A stretch of DNA of 64,000 nt from Chloroflexota bacterium (GCA_016195815.1 JACPYX010000003.1:1-64000), one strand, 5' to 3'; counted from the stretch's first letter, positions 18,733 through 28,075 are shown. Notes: a model not told the origin generated them from the sequence alone. Translations and numbers: made by a program.

Positions 18733-19563
18733 TCATGCCTCGCGTGCGTCTCGTATCAACTTTTGCAAATTGCGTTTATGCAGAGCATCAGCCAATCCGC
18801 CGAGGTAGACACGGCTCTTGCCACACGCTTCAATCCCTGCATTATCCGCCATCTCTTCAGTCGGCTTGCGGCGGGCGGCTGCCTTGGCAACCTTTTTAAT
18901 ATTACTGATATAAGTTAAATTCTCTTTTACCGCCGCCTCGATCTCACCGCGCAGAATGATATCGCCGTGGCCCTGCACTATATTTTCAAGTCCCATTCGT
19001 CCGATCTTTTTAATGGAGACTGCAATTTCGTCTGCATTGCCATCCACTACATAGGGCAAAGGCATGAAAGCATCTCCCGCAAAAAGCACGCGATCTTCCT
19101 CTACCAGCACTGCAATTCCGTCTTCGCTGTGACCCGCCGCCGGTATGATCGTCAGATTCTTTTTGCCAACCCGCAGATTCATTTCACCGCTGCTGAACGT
19201 CATTTGCGGCAACACAATTTTGACCTGACGAAGCGCGGCGTTTTGCTTGCGCGCCGCTTCCAGCGACGGCCGCCCGAACTCATCCAAAAGACTACGGCAT
19301 CGTTCATGGGCAATAATGGTCGCACCGGGAAAGAAACAATTTCCCCAGGCGTGATCTGCATGATAATGGGTGTTGATCACATAACGCACCGGGACGCTCA
19401 ATTCATGTTCGATGAACTCGCGCATGCCGAGAGTCTCATCGGGCAACGCCAGCGTATCAATCACTATTGCCCATTGAGGCCCGGTCACTACTCCCGCCGT
19501 CACCTGGGCATAGACTTCACTCTGGAACCAAAAAACGTTTTCGGAAATTCGTTCGCGATGCAT
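18733..19563 (-). CDS. MBL-fold metal-dependent hydrolase
   Basis: The start is the ATG at 19561-19563, with GAGG seven bases upstream; a TTG four codons earlier is less likely. The 276-residue product has the metallo-beta-lactamase fold ligands THYHADHAWGN, the later histidine in AAGHSED, the aspartate in LFAGDAFMP and a final GHGD. The metal-binding set is complete, so a binuclear zinc hydrolase is expected. The substrate cannot be read; relatives include glyoxalase II and quinoprotein-relay-type MBL proteins. The C-terminal extension after residue 205 is helical and basic. The gene stands alone, convergent with plsY and divergent from the receiver-type gene at 19779. Confidence 0.88.
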   Translation of the reverse strand: MHRERISENVFWFQSEVYAQVTAGVVTGPQWAIVIDTLALPDETLGMREFIEHELSVPVRYVINTHYHADHAWGNCFFPGATIIAHERCRSLLDEFGRPSLEAARKQNAALRQVKIVLPQMTFSSGEMNLRVGKKNLTIIPAAGHSEDGIAVLVEEDRVLFAGDAFMPLPYVVDGNADEIAVSIKKIGRMGLENIVQGHGDIILRGEIEAAVKENLTYISNIKKVAKAAARRKPTEEMADNAGIEACGKSRVYLGGLADALHKRNLQKLIRDAREA

Positions 19564-19743
19564 TGATAACCTCAATTAGTGTTTCTATATAGATAGCACA
19601 AAGGGACAATAAAATCAAGTTGTTTAGACGTATTTCCGGGAAATTTCGTCCAATAATACGCCACAACAAAAAATTAGGCCCTAAAACATCAAAACACCAC
19701 ATTCACAGAGGCCAACCATTTCCTAAAAAAATTGCAAACTGGC

Positions 19744-19772
19744 TTGCTCCACTGCCCCTGCCGTGATAAACT
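19744..19772 (+). promoter_or_regulatory. Promoter of the receiver-Roadblock gene
   Basis: TTGCTC (19744-19749) and TAAACT (19767-19772) are 17 bases apart. The -10 box ends exactly six bases before the GTG at 19779, which predicts that transcription starts on the start codon itself. Confidence 0.55.
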
Positions 19773-19778
19773 TTGTCC

Positions 19779-21419
19779 GTGACCGAAAACTTGCTGGTTG
19801 TCACACCAAGCCCGAATTTCGGGGAAATGATCAGCCGTTCGCTTCAAGATGCGGATTCTTATCGCGTACATGTGGTCAGCAACAAGGCCGCGGCAGTTGT
19901 ACGCGCAGATGAACAAGGCTGCAAAATGGCCTTTCTCGATCTGAATTTGGGTGAACAATGGGTTGAAGAGATTGGACAATCGCTTCGCACAATCATCCCC
20001 GGCATTCAACTTTTTGTATTAGCCGATAACGAAACACCCCCGGCCTTGGATGTTATACGCCCGTGGACTCTCGTATGCAAACCCTTTCATTTTCCCGATA
20101 TTCTTAAATCAATTGCCTTCCCCAATACCGCACCCAAGACAACGCCGGCCCAGACACTTCCCTGGCTAAACGATGTCAGCAAGGCCGCGCAACACCTTAC
20201 TCGCATCACCCTTGAGAGTTCTTCACAGGCCGCGCTCATCACACGCGGCAGCGAGTTGTGGGCCTATGCAGGTCAACTTTCACAGGCCGCCGCGAAAGAG
20301 ATTGCACAAACCCTGGCTAAAAATTGGAGCGCACAAAAAGGCAGCGACCTTTTGCGCTTTGTCCGCCTAGAAAGTACAAAAGCCGAGCACATGCTCTACG
20401 CCACCGAACTTGCTGAAGATGCCCTGCTTGCCATGGTCTTCGACGCAGAAACGCCTTTCAGCACCATCCGTTCACAGGCCGGACAACTTGTAACCTCCCT
20501 CAGCGAAAACGAATCCAAAGAACAAAAGACCGAAAAACCGGCTGGGCCGAAAACATCCAAAACCGAACCGATCCTGGCCGCAAGCGAAATGGACGATGAA
20601 GACAGTGATGGCATTGACATTCCGGCCATTTCAGAAATCTTGACCGACATTCCCTCACCGGATCCAAAACCGGCCGCGAAAGTTCCACCGCAAGTGGACG
20701 ACAAACCCGCTCCGCTCCCGGACTTTAGCCGGCCACCCGTTGAACCGGGCGAAACCCGCCGTTCAATTTTTTCGCGTGAATCATCCACGCCTGTCCCGCT
20801 CAAAGATTTACTCCTCGCCGACCAACCCGCTAACACGGACCAAACTCTTCCATCGCAATCACAATCTTTAGAAAACCTGGAAGTCACCGCGCCTTCCAAA
20901 TCACAGCCGCGGCCTCAGACACCCGTTCGACGCCCCATGCCCGGCGAGTTGGATGATACACGACCGCATTCGATCAACGAAGTGGCGGGACGCATCGTGC
21001 TCGAACCGGTTTCAGCGGGTGTCTACCAGTTGACGTACGCCTGTTTGCTGGTGCCCCGCTTCACGTCCCACTATCTGACCGGCGACATTGCCGACCAGAT
21101 CTCAGCCTGGCTCCCCAACATCTGCATCGCCTTTGGCTGGCGACTGGAACATCTCGCCGTCCGTCCGGAATATTTGCAGTGGGTCGTCAATGTCCCGCCC
21201 GCAACTTCGCCGGGATATCTCATGCGCATCATGCGCCAGCAAACATCAGAAAAAGTTTTCGGCGAATTCCCGCGTCTGAAAAAAGAAAACCCCTCCGGCG
21301 ATTTTTGGGCGCCCGGCTACCTTATCATGGGCGGAACCCAGCCTCATCCTCCTCAACTGGTCAAGGATTACATCAAGCAAATCCGCCAGCGGCAGGGAAT
21401 CGAAAAACAGCATCGCTAA
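19779..21419 (+). CDS. Receiver-Roadblock protein with C-terminal degenerate IS200-type (Y1) transposase domain
   Basis: The 546-residue protein starts at GTG 19779 (a TTG two codons earlier is also open). Numbering from that TTG: residues 5-115 form a receiver-like fold with the phosphoacceptor candidate Asp56 (AFLDLNLG) and Lys103 (VCKPF), although the acidic pair after strand 1 is replaced by TPSP. Residues 134-243 resemble a Roadblock/LC7 domain. Residues 245-400 are a Pro/Ser/Thr-rich linker. Residues 405-542 follow the IS200/IS605 TnpA pattern: GWRLEHLAVRPEYLQWVV, MRQQTSEKVFGEFP, FWAPGYLIMGG and DYIKQIRQRQ. The HUH motif H-x-H is Y467-L-Q469, so nuclease activity should be lost while Tyr533 remains. 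A domesticated DNA- or RNA-binding module is inferred. Confidence 0.82.
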   Translation: MTENLLVVTPSPNFGEMISRSLQDADSYRVHVVSNKAAAVVRADEQGCKMAFLDLNLGEQWVEEIGQSLRTIIPGIQLFVLADNETPPALDVIRPWTLVCKPFHFPDILKSIAFPNTAPKTTPAQTLPWLNDVSKAAQHLTRITLESSSQAALITRGSELWAYAGQLSQAAAKEIAQTLAKNWSAQKGSDLLRFVRLESTKAEHMLYATELAEDALLAMVFDAETPFSTIRSQAGQLVTSLSENESKEQKTEKPAGPKTSKTEPILAASEMDDEDSDGIDIPAISEILTDIPSPDPKPAAKVPPQVDDKPAPLPDFSRPPVEPGETRRSIFSRESSTPVPLKDLLLADQPANTDQTLPSQSQSLENLEVTAPSKSQPRPQTPVRRPMPGELDDTRPHSINEVAGRIVLEPVSAGVYQLTYACLLVPRFTSHYLTGDIADQISAWLPNICIAFGWRLEHLAVRPEYLQWVVNVPPATSPGYLMRIMRQQTSEKVFGEFPRLKKENPSGDFWAPGYLIMGGTQPHPPQLVKDYIKQIRQRQGIEKQHR

Positions 21420-21440
21420 TAATTGCCTGCAATGAGTGAG

Positions 21441-21479
21441 CGCAGAGACGGTAAAATAAATCCGCTCTCTGCGTTTTTT
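21441..21479 (+). terminator. Intrinsic terminator before polA
   Basis: CGCAGAGA (21441-21448) pairs with TCTCTGCG (21466-21473), extended inward by CGG/CCG, and is followed by TTTTTT. It begins 21 bases after the previous stop, so polA needs its own promoter, which I could not place. Confidence 0.85.
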
Positions 21480-21515
21480 ATTCAACCGCTCGAACATCGA
21501 ACACTGGATACTGCC

Positions 21516-24311
21516 ATGCCACCTACACTTTATCTCATTGACGGGCACGCCCTCGCATACCGCATGTACTTCGCCCTGACTGCCGGATCGAACACACAAC
21601 GCTGGCAAACTTCCAAAGGCGAGCCGACTGCCGGCATTTATGGATTCGCACGCGAACTGTTACGCGTTCTCGAACATGAAAGGCCGGAATACCTGGCGGT
21701 CGCATTCGATGTTGGAAAAACTTTCCGCGATGAAATTTTTCCCGCATACAAAGGCACGCGCGAAAAAATGCCGTATGATTTGCGCCCACAGATCGAGCGC
21801 ATTCGCCAGATGGTGGATGCCTTCAATATTCCGCGCCTTGAAAGGGATGGCTACGAAGCAGACGACGTACTCGGCTCGGTGGCGCGCATCGCCGCCGAAC
21901 AGGGACTCGGCGTCAAGATCATCACCGGCGACCGCGACCTTTTGCAACTCGTCAACAAACGCACCGCGGTCTATCTGGCAGGCGATGACCAGAATTACAT
22001 CACCGATGAAGATGTGATCAAAAAACTTGGCGTGCGTCCCGATCAGGTTGTAGATTACAAAGCCATCGTCGGCGACAAATCCGATAACATCCCCGGCGTG
22101 CCCGGTGTCGGCGAAAAGACCGCTATTTCGTTGCTCGAAAAATTCGGCACACTCGATAACATTTATAAAAATATTGATCGAGTCGAGAATCGCTGGAAGA
22201 CAAAACTCGAAGCCGGAAAAGAATCGGCGCAGATGAGCCGCGAGCTGGCACACATCCACACTGACCTTGAATTCAAACTCGACCTCGAGCACGCCAAAGC
22301 CAACGCGTTCGACCCGGCAGCAATCGAAGCCTTCTTCGAGGAGCTTGAATTCCGCTCCCTTATCAAGACGTTGAACCGGCTGACCGGCAAAGAAGATTTG
22401 TCCACAACGGAGGCCGCTCCCGCCAAAAGAAGAAGCGGACAGCTTTCGATGTTTGTCAACGAGCCACAACCCATCTACGCGCCGAAAATTCAATCCAACA
22501 TCGAAGTTGTCATCGTAGACACGGACGCAAAATTGTCCGCGCTCGCGAAGGAACTCAACAAAGCCAAAGTCATTTCTTTCGACACGGAAACAACTTCAAC
22601 AGAAGAAATGCAGGCCGGGATCGTTGGCATTTCGCTGGCGATCAAAGAAGGCCAGGGGTTTTATATTCCGGTCGGGCATCTTTCAGGAAACAATCTAGAT
22701 TTACAAAAAGTTCTATCCGTTCTCCATGAACCATTAACCGATTCAAAAATTTCCAAGATCGCCCACAATGCAAAATATGATTACATCGTTCTCGCCAAAC
22801 ATGGACTAACGGTCTCGCCCATCACCTTCGATACGATGATCGCCGAATTCGTCGTTGACCCATCCTCGCGCAATCTGGGACTCAAGAACCTGGCCTTCAC
22901 GCGCCTCGGCGAAGAAATGACGCACATCGAAGAATTGATCGGCAAAGGCAAAAAACAAATCAGCATGGCAGAAGTTGCAATCGAATCCGTTGCGCCCTAC
23001 GCGGCCGCCGATGCGGAAAACACACTGCGGTTGCTGCCCATCATGCAAGCGGAAGTTGAGCACGTGCACGGACAAAAATTGATGGACGAAATCGAAATGC
23101 CGCTCATCTCAGTTTTGGCTGAAATGGAAATGACAGGCGTGCTTTTAGATTTGCCTTTCTTCAAAAAGTTGAACGCGGAACTTACCGGGCGCATGGATGA
23201 AATCGAGAAGCAGGTTTTCGAATCGGTCGGCAAGCCTTTCAATATCAATTCCACGCAACAGCTTTCGGATGTGCTGTTCAATCGTCTGCGCCTTGAGCCG
23301 CCGGATAAGGGCAGGAAGACCGCCAGCGGACATTATTCAACTTCGGCAGATGTGCTGGACGCTTTGAGCGGAAAACATCCTGTGGTGGATATGGTTCTTG
23401 AACACCGCGAACTTTCCAAGATCAAATCAACGTATGTGGACGCTCTGCCTGAAGCCGTTGATTCAAAAACGGGCCGCGTGCATACCTCCTACAGCCAAAC
23501 CGGCGCGGTGACCGGGCGTTTATCTTCATCGAATCCGAATCTGCAAAACATCCCGATCCGCACCGAGGAAGGCCGCCGCGTGCGAAATGGATTTATCGCC
23601 GCGAAAGGAAATGTTTTGCTCTCGGTGGATTACTCGCAGATCGAACTGCGCATTGTGGCGCACATGGCAAAAGATGAAGGCATGTTGTCTGCTTTCCGCG
23701 CCGGACAGGATATTCACGCCACAACCGCCGCCGCGATTTACAATATTCCGCTCGAACAAGTGACCAAAGAAATGCGCCGCCACGCCAAAGCCATCAACTT
23801 CGGGCTGATCTATGGCATGTCATCTTTTGGCCTGATGCGTTCGACAGAACTCACGCTGGCCGAGGCTGAAGATTTCGTCAAGGCATATTTCAGGCAATTC
23901 CCCGGAGTCAAAAAATATCTGGATGGCATCCGCGATCTGGCCGCGAAACAAGGTTACGTTGAAACGCTTTTAGGACGCCGGCGCTACTTCCCGGCTTTGC
24001 AGAGCAAGCAAAACGTGCAAATGAAAAATCGCGAAGAACGTGAAGCCATCAACGCGCCCATTCAAGGCACTGCGGCGGATATTATGAAAATCGCCATGCT
24101 TCGCATCCCGCCCGCGTTGAAAAAGGCCAAACTCAGTGCGCAGATGCTTTTGCAAGTTCACGATGAGTTGGTGCTGGAAGTTCCGAAAGCAGAACTGGAG
24201 AATACCGTCGAAGTTGTGAAAGAGGTAATGGAATCTGCTTACAGGTTGGACATTCCTCTTGAAACGGAAGCCCGTTCAGGTCCGAGTTGGGGCGAAATGA
24301 AAGTCCTGTGA
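21516..24311 (+). CDS. polA: DNA polymerase I
   Basis: PolA fills gaps and removes RNA primers during replication and repair. The start is the ATG at 21516, giving MPPTLYLIDGHALAYRMYF as in the family; the open frame upstream spans the previous terminator. The 931-residue product has three domains: the 5'-3' exonuclease with helix-hairpin-helix (DGYEADDVLG, ITGDRDLLQL, GVPGVGEKTA), a 3'-5' exonuclease that keeps its acidic residues (FDTETTS, HNAKYDY, AAADAENTLRL) and so should proofread, and the polymerase (TGRLSSSNPNLQNIP, SVDYSQIELRI, RRHAKAINFGLIYG, QVHDELVLEV). No Shine-Dalgarno is seen before the ATG. Confidence 0.97.
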   Translation: MPPTLYLIDGHALAYRMYFALTAGSNTQRWQTSKGEPTAGIYGFARELLRVLEHERPEYLAVAFDVGKTFRDEIFPAYKGTREKMPYDLRPQIERIRQMVDAFNIPRLERDGYEADDVLGSVARIAAEQGLGVKIITGDRDLLQLVNKRTAVYLAGDDQNYITDEDVIKKLGVRPDQVVDYKAIVGDKSDNIPGVPGVGEKTAISLLEKFGTLDNIYKNIDRVENRWKTKLEAGKESAQMSRELAHIHTDLEFKLDLEHAKANAFDPAAIEAFFEELEFRSLIKTLNRLTGKEDLSTTEAAPAKRRSGQLSMFVNEPQPIYAPKIQSNIEVVIVDTDAKLSALAKELNKAKVISFDTETTSTEEMQAGIVGISLAIKEGQGFYIPVGHLSGNNLDLQKVLSVLHEPLTDSKISKIAHNAKYDYIVLAKHGLTVSPITFDTMIAEFVVDPSSRNLGLKNLAFTRLGEEMTHIEELIGKGKKQISMAEVAIESVAPYAAADAENTLRLLPIMQAEVEHVHGQKLMDEIEMPLISVLAEMEMTGVLLDLPFFKKLNAELTGRMDEIEKQVFESVGKPFNINSTQQLSDVLFNRLRLEPPDKGRKTASGHYSTSADVLDALSGKHPVVDMVLEHRELSKIKSTYVDALPEAVDSKTGRVHTSYSQTGAVTGRLSSSNPNLQNIPIRTEEGRRVRNGFIAAKGNVLLSVDYSQIELRIVAHMAKDEGMLSAFRAGQDIHATTAAAIYNIPLEQVTKEMRRHAKAINFGLIYGMSSFGLMRSTELTLAEAEDFVKAYFRQFPGVKKYLDGIRDLAAKQGYVETLLGRRRYFPALQSKQNVQMKNREEREAINAPIQGTAADIMKIAMLRIPPALKKAKLSAQMLLQVHDELVLEVPKAELENTVEVVKEVMESAYRLDIPLETEARSGPSWGEMKVL

Positions 24312-24374
24312 GTTCGATTCAAGCCGTCACATTCCTGCAATGCCACCCTGAAGTCAAAATACTTCGCAATCCGT

Positions 24375-24380
24375 TATAAT
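24375..24380 (+). promoter_or_regulatory. Consensus -10 box abutting the TPR gene
   Basis: A perfect TATAAT ends six bases before the ATG at 24387, placing the predicted transcription start on the A of the start codon. No Shine-Dalgarno is present and no good -35 was found. Confidence 0.55.
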
Positions 24381-24386
24381 CCAATC

Positions 24387-26696
24387 ATGCCCGGACGAGA
24401 TGACGTTTACCAGAAAGTAATGAATGAGGGCCATTCGGCGGCCTGGGATCAGGATTGGAAGAAGGCCGCCGCTGCATATCGCAAAGCCCTGCAGGAATTC
24501 CCCGACCAGCCCAAGGCGCTAAACAGCCTCGGGTTGGCATTGTATCAATTGGGCGAACTTGATGAAGCTTTGCGTATTTATGAACGGGTCGCGCAGATCT
24601 CCATTGATGATCCCGTGCCGCTCGAAAAAGTTGCTCAAATCTCCGAACGCAAGGGCGATCTCAACACAGCCATAGAAGCCGCCATGAAAGCATCTGAAAT
24701 GTTCCTCAGCCAGCGGGATGTTGATAAAGCCATCGAGAACTGGGTGCGCGTCACAACGCTCAACCCCGATCATGTGATGGCACATTCGCGGCTGGCTATG
24801 GTGCATGAACGCCTCGCACAGCCGCAGCAAGCCGCCACAGAATATCTCGCCATCGCCAGCATCCTGCAACGCTCAGGCAAACCGGATAAAGCGCAGGAAC
24901 TGGTGGCCCGCTCACTGCGGCTTGTGCCGCAAAGTCCCGAAGCCAAGCAGGCCCAAACCCTTTTAAGATCAGGGCAACTGCTTCCCAAACCGGTGCGGCC
25001 CAAAGGCGGGACGGGGCCGATCAACATGGCCAAGGTGAAACAGTTGCAGGAGCCGAAAACACAGCCCGCCTCCAGCCTGGACCCGGTAATGGAGGCGCGT
25101 CAAAAAGCCCTCACCAAGCTGGCAGAGGTGCTCTTCGATTACGCTGACGAGAGTCCCAGCGCGCAGGAACGACGCGGCCTGTCCGCCATCGTCAAAGGCA
25201 CCGGGCAACTTTCCCTGCAGCAATCAGAACAGATCAAAGTGGTCATGCACATCGGCCAGGCCATTGATGCGCAAACAAAAAATCAAGAGAGTGTCGCATC
25301 GGAAGAACTGGAACATGCCATCGAAGCAGGTTTCAACCATCCGGCCTTGTACTTCAATCTTGGGTATCTGCGCGCCAAAAGCGACCGGTTGGAAAGCGCC
25401 ATCCGTAATCTGTCACACTCCATCAAACACAACGATTATGGTCTGGGATCGCGGCTTTTACTCGGAGAAATCTTATTCAAAAAGGGACAGGTCAAACAGG
25501 CCGCGTTGGAATATCTCGAAGCGTTGAAACTGGCCGATTCAATGACCGTTCCCGCCGAACAGGCGGATGAAATCCGCCAGCTTTACGAGCCGATAATCGA
25601 GACTCAGCAAAACCAGACAGATGATACGGCCAATCGCCGCCTGTGTGAAAACGTCAGCAAAATGTTGATGCGCCGCGACTGGCGCGATCAAGCGCATCAC
25701 ACGCGCGAGCAGATGCGAAAAACGCAGGAGGGCGATACACTCACGCCTCTGGCCGAAGTTGTCTTGCAGGCGCAAAGCTCCAGCGTCATCGAATCGATCA
25801 ACCGTATTCACCAGTTGGCGCGCATTGGCAGTCTGCGTTCGGCAATGGATGAGGCTTACGATGCCGTCCGACATGCGCCGACCTATTTGCCTCTTCACAC
25901 CCTGATGGGCGATCTGCTCATTCAGGAGGGCCGCAATCCGGATGCCATTGCCAAGTTCAAAGTAGTGGCACACGCATACAGTGTGCGCGGTGAAGTGGTA
26001 CAGGCCACCAAGCTTTTACGCCGCATCATCCAGATCGCACCGATGGATCTATCGGCGCGTGCGCGTTTAATTGACCAGCTTATTGCGCGCGGCCAGGTGG
26101 ATGATGCGATCAAGGAATATCTCGAACAGGCGGATATTTACTACCGCCTGGCCGAACTCGACATGGCGCGCAAGACCTACACCACCGCCCTGCGCCTCGT
26201 TCAACAAGCAAACGCCGACCGGGCCTGGAACGTCCACATCCTGCAGCGCATGGCCGACATAGACATGCAGCGCCTGGATTGGAAGCAGGCCCTGCGCGTC
26301 TATGAACAAATCCGCACCCTGCGCCCCGACGATCAAGGTTCACGCAAACAACTGATTGAACTCTATATGCGCATGGGCCAACAAACACAAGCCCTGGCCG
26401 AACTTGAAAGCTTCATGGGGTATCTTGACAGCAACAACAAGGCCAATGATTCGCTCCCCTTCCTGGAGGATATGATCAAGGAGCATGAAGACCAGATTAT
26501 CTTCCAACGCATTCTGGCCGAGCAACTAAACAGGCTTGGCCGCAAAGACGAAGCCATTGCTAAACTCGACGCGCTGGGCGAATCGCTGTTGGCGAACGGC
26601 AAAAGGACAGAAGCGAAGGAGGTCATCAACCAGATCATGCTGATGAATCCGCCTAACGCAGAAGACTACCGTCAATTGCTGATACAGATCGGATAA
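24387..26696 (+). CDS. Tetratricopeptide-repeat protein
   Basis: The 769-residue protein is built of TPR-type helix pairs along most of its length, clear at residues 14-110 (WDQDWKKAAAAYRKALQEFP, ALNSLGLALYQLGELDEALR), again around 310-390 and over 480-740. A basic, proline-containing linker (LLPKPVRPKGGTGP) at about 200-215 divides the protein in two. There is no signal peptide, membrane helix or enzyme motif, so a cytoplasmic scaffold is likely; its partners are unknown. A consensus -10 box six bases upstream of the ATG suggests leaderless initiation. A hairpin terminator follows directly, so it appears to be its own transcription unit. Confidence 0.88.
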   Translation: MPGRDDVYQKVMNEGHSAAWDQDWKKAAAAYRKALQEFPDQPKALNSLGLALYQLGELDEALRIYERVAQISIDDPVPLEKVAQISERKGDLNTAIEAAMKASEMFLSQRDVDKAIENWVRVTTLNPDHVMAHSRLAMVHERLAQPQQAATEYLAIASILQRSGKPDKAQELVARSLRLVPQSPEAKQAQTLLRSGQLLPKPVRPKGGTGPINMAKVKQLQEPKTQPASSLDPVMEARQKALTKLAEVLFDYADESPSAQERRGLSAIVKGTGQLSLQQSEQIKVVMHIGQAIDAQTKNQESVASEELEHAIEAGFNHPALYFNLGYLRAKSDRLESAIRNLSHSIKHNDYGLGSRLLLGEILFKKGQVKQAALEYLEALKLADSMTVPAEQADEIRQLYEPIIETQQNQTDDTANRRLCENVSKMLMRRDWRDQAHHTREQMRKTQEGDTLTPLAEVVLQAQSSSVIESINRIHQLARIGSLRSAMDEAYDAVRHAPTYLPLHTLMGDLLIQEGRNPDAIAKFKVVAHAYSVRGEVVQATKLLRRIIQIAPMDLSARARLIDQLIARGQVDDAIKEYLEQADIYYRLAELDMARKTYTTALRLVQQANADRAWNVHILQRMADIDMQRLDWKQALRVYEQIRTLRPDDQGSRKQLIELYMRMGQQTQALAELESFMGYLDSNNKANDSLPFLEDMIKEHEDQIIFQRILAEQLNRLGRKDEAIAKLDALGESLLANGKRTEAKEVINQIMLMNPPNAEDYRQLLIQIG

Positions 26697-26698
26697 CA

Positions 26699-26728
26699 AA
26701 ACAACTCTCCATAATTGGAGAGTTGTTT
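26699..26728 (+). terminator. Intrinsic terminator of the TPR gene
   Basis: AACAACTCTCC and GGAGAGTTGTT form a perfect stem with a short loop (TATAATT region), beginning three bases after the stop codon and followed by TTTCC. Confidence 0.85.
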
Positions 26729-26732
26729 CCCA

Positions 26733-26785
26733 TGACCGACCAGGGACTCGAATAGCATCCTCCCTGTGAGGGCGCTGAACCAAAC
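26733..26785 (-). pseudogene. Degenerate tRNA 3' fragment
   Basis: On the minus strand this reads as the 3' half of a tRNA: a GGTTCAGCGCCCTCACAGGGAGG stretch shaped like an anticodon arm with CAC (valine-like), then TTCGAGTCCC and GGTCGGTCA. The last 20 bases are identical to the 3' end of the tRNA-Lys at 32678. However the anticodon stem and the T stem do not pair properly and the 5' half is absent, so it is not a working tRNA. It probably records an older insertion or a decayed tRNA next to the lysine gene. Confidence 0.5.
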
Positions 26786-26815
26786 AAAAAACATCCTCAA
26801 GTCAGGATGTTTTTT
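26786..26815. terminator. Intrinsic terminator, originally of tRNA-Lys
   Basis: AAAAAACATCCT (26786-26797) pairs perfectly with AGGATGTTTTTT (26804-26815) around a six-base loop. On the minus strand it directly follows the left 45-bp repeat, i.e. the displaced 3' end of tRNA-Lys, so it is the natural terminator of that gene from before the element inserted. Confidence 0.85.
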
Positions 26816-26859
26816 GTGACCGACCAGGGACTCGAACCCTGAACCAATTGATTAAGAGT
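26815..26859. repeat. Left attachment repeat (45 bp)
   Basis: Identical over 45 bp to 32676-32720. It is the 3' part of tRNA-Lys, from the anticodon region to the 3' end plus two bases, left behind when the element inserted and supplied its own copy to the functional gene. Confidence 0.92.
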
Positions 26860-26970
26860 TTCTAAAGGAGATGTCTATAGTGTCAAAATAGTCAAAAAAC
26901 GTATATTTTTGTATCATTTTGAGGGTAAATCGGTCAATAGTATCAATAAATTCTATGCTGTTGAATCTGA

Positions 26971-26992
26971 TCTGCACCCGATCTGCACCCGA
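26971..26992. promoter_or_regulatory. Putative integrase arm sites, left end
   Basis: Two tandem copies of TCTGCACCCGA. The same 11-base unit is repeated near the right end of the element (32560-32600). In the excised circle both clusters would flank the 45-bp core, as arm-type sites of tyrosine integrases do. Confidence 0.55.
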
Positions 26993-27029
26993 TATGGAAA
27001 GGCGACTCTAATCTTTGTCAGAACTGAAA

Positions 27030-27164
27030 CGCTCAACGGTTTGCGTTAGCGGTGGACGCGGGCGGGTGAGGAAAAGGCTTGAGATGTAGAAAAAACTCAA
27101 AGTCAGAAAACTGCCTAAAAACGCGCAGAATCCCACTTGTCGGCTGCACACTGTGTTGGGCGGC
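27030..27164 (-). other. attC-like site after the methylase gene (tentative)
   Basis: On the minus strand GCCGCCCAAC starts three bases after the methylase stop codon. GCCCAAC (27155-27161) fits the integron R-box consensus RYYYAAC, and GTTGAGC near 27030-27036 fits the opposite GTTRRRY box. The internal symmetry expected of attC is weak, so this is only a suggestion. The remaining stretch 26860-27029 has the arm sites and otherwise nothing I can interpret. Confidence 0.25.
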
Positions 27165-27166
27165 TC

Positions 27167-28063
27167 TTATGGAACGGCAACCGTGAAGAACGAACGGCTT
27201 TCTAACAACTGCAACTGTATCGCTCTTTCAGTTGGATAGTTTGTGACAATCAATTCTGTCATCTTGCCCCGCCGATTGCCGTTGCAGTTAATAGCACGAT
27301 TGGCTAAAACTTCGTTTATCTCAAAAGAATATGACGAGAATAGATCGCGGACTGTTTCAGTGTCAGAATTAGACAAGATAATATAAATGTTTCGCTTGGT
27401 CAATTCAATACAAACATCTCTTAATCTGCGCTGATCGTTTATTGAAAATCCATTTGCTTGATATGATGTAAAATTTGCCGTTTGTGAAACTGGAACATAA
27501 GGAGGGTCAAAATAAACTAAATCACCTTCATTTGCGTACTCCAGCACTGTTTCAAAAGATGCGTTGTGAATATCAACTTCCTGCAATGCAGAACTTACGG
27601 CTTGTAAATTCTCTTTGTCCAAATACTTCGGGTTTTTATATTTACCAAAAGGAACATTAAACCCACCGCTTTTATTCACCCGATACAAGCCGTTATATCC
27701 TGTCTTGTTCATGTAAATCATTCTTGCGGCTCTGGCAGGCAAATTCAAATCTAAAGGATTTTTAGAACGCAACTGATAATAAAATTCTTCATCGTGCGGA
27801 TATTTTGACAACTCTTTAATAACTGAGTTCCGATTGTTGCGAATGGCGCAATAAACATCTATTAATTCTGAGTTTAGATCAGAAATGCGAGCATGTTTAA
27901 TTTTTCCATCTCGATACAAGTTGAAAAATAAAGCCCCTCCCCCTAAAAATGGTTCGTGGTAATTATTAAACTCAACTGGTAGGCGATTAACTAACTCATC
28001 TACTAATTGAGTTTTACCACCAGCCCATTTTATAAACGGACGAGGAAGCGAATTATTATTCAT
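27167..28063 (-). CDS. DNA adenine N6-methyltransferase, Dam/D12 class
   Basis: The 298-residue protein has the D12-class layout: motif [12 protein letters not shown] at residues 10-20 for S-adenosylmethionine binding, [12 protein letters not shown] shortly after, the region [13 protein letters not shown] and the catalytic motif IV DPPY at 186-189. Dam-class enzymes methylate adenine, often in GATC; the specificity here is inferred from family only. It lies 12 bp downstream of a PD-(D/E)xK nuclease gene on the same strand, which makes a type II restriction-modification pair the simplest reading. Codon use is AT-richer than in the neighbouring core genes. An attC-like box follows the stop codon. 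Confidence 0.93.
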   Translation of the reverse strand: MNNNSLPRPFIKWAGGKTQLVDELVNRLPVEFNNYHEPFLGGGALFFNLYRDGKIKHARISDLNSELIDVYCAIRNNRNSVIKELSKYPHDEEFYYQLRSKNPLDLNLPARAARMIYMNKTGYNGLYRVNKSGGFNVPFGKYKNPKYLDKENLQAVSSALQEVDIHNASFETVLEYANEGDLVYFDPPYVPVSQTANFTSYQANGFSINDQRRLRDVCIELTKRNIYIILSNSDTETVRDLFSSYSFEINEVLANRAINCNGNRRGKMTELIVTNYPTERAIQLQLLESRSFFTVAVP

Positions 28064-28075
28064 CAGAAGTTACCT

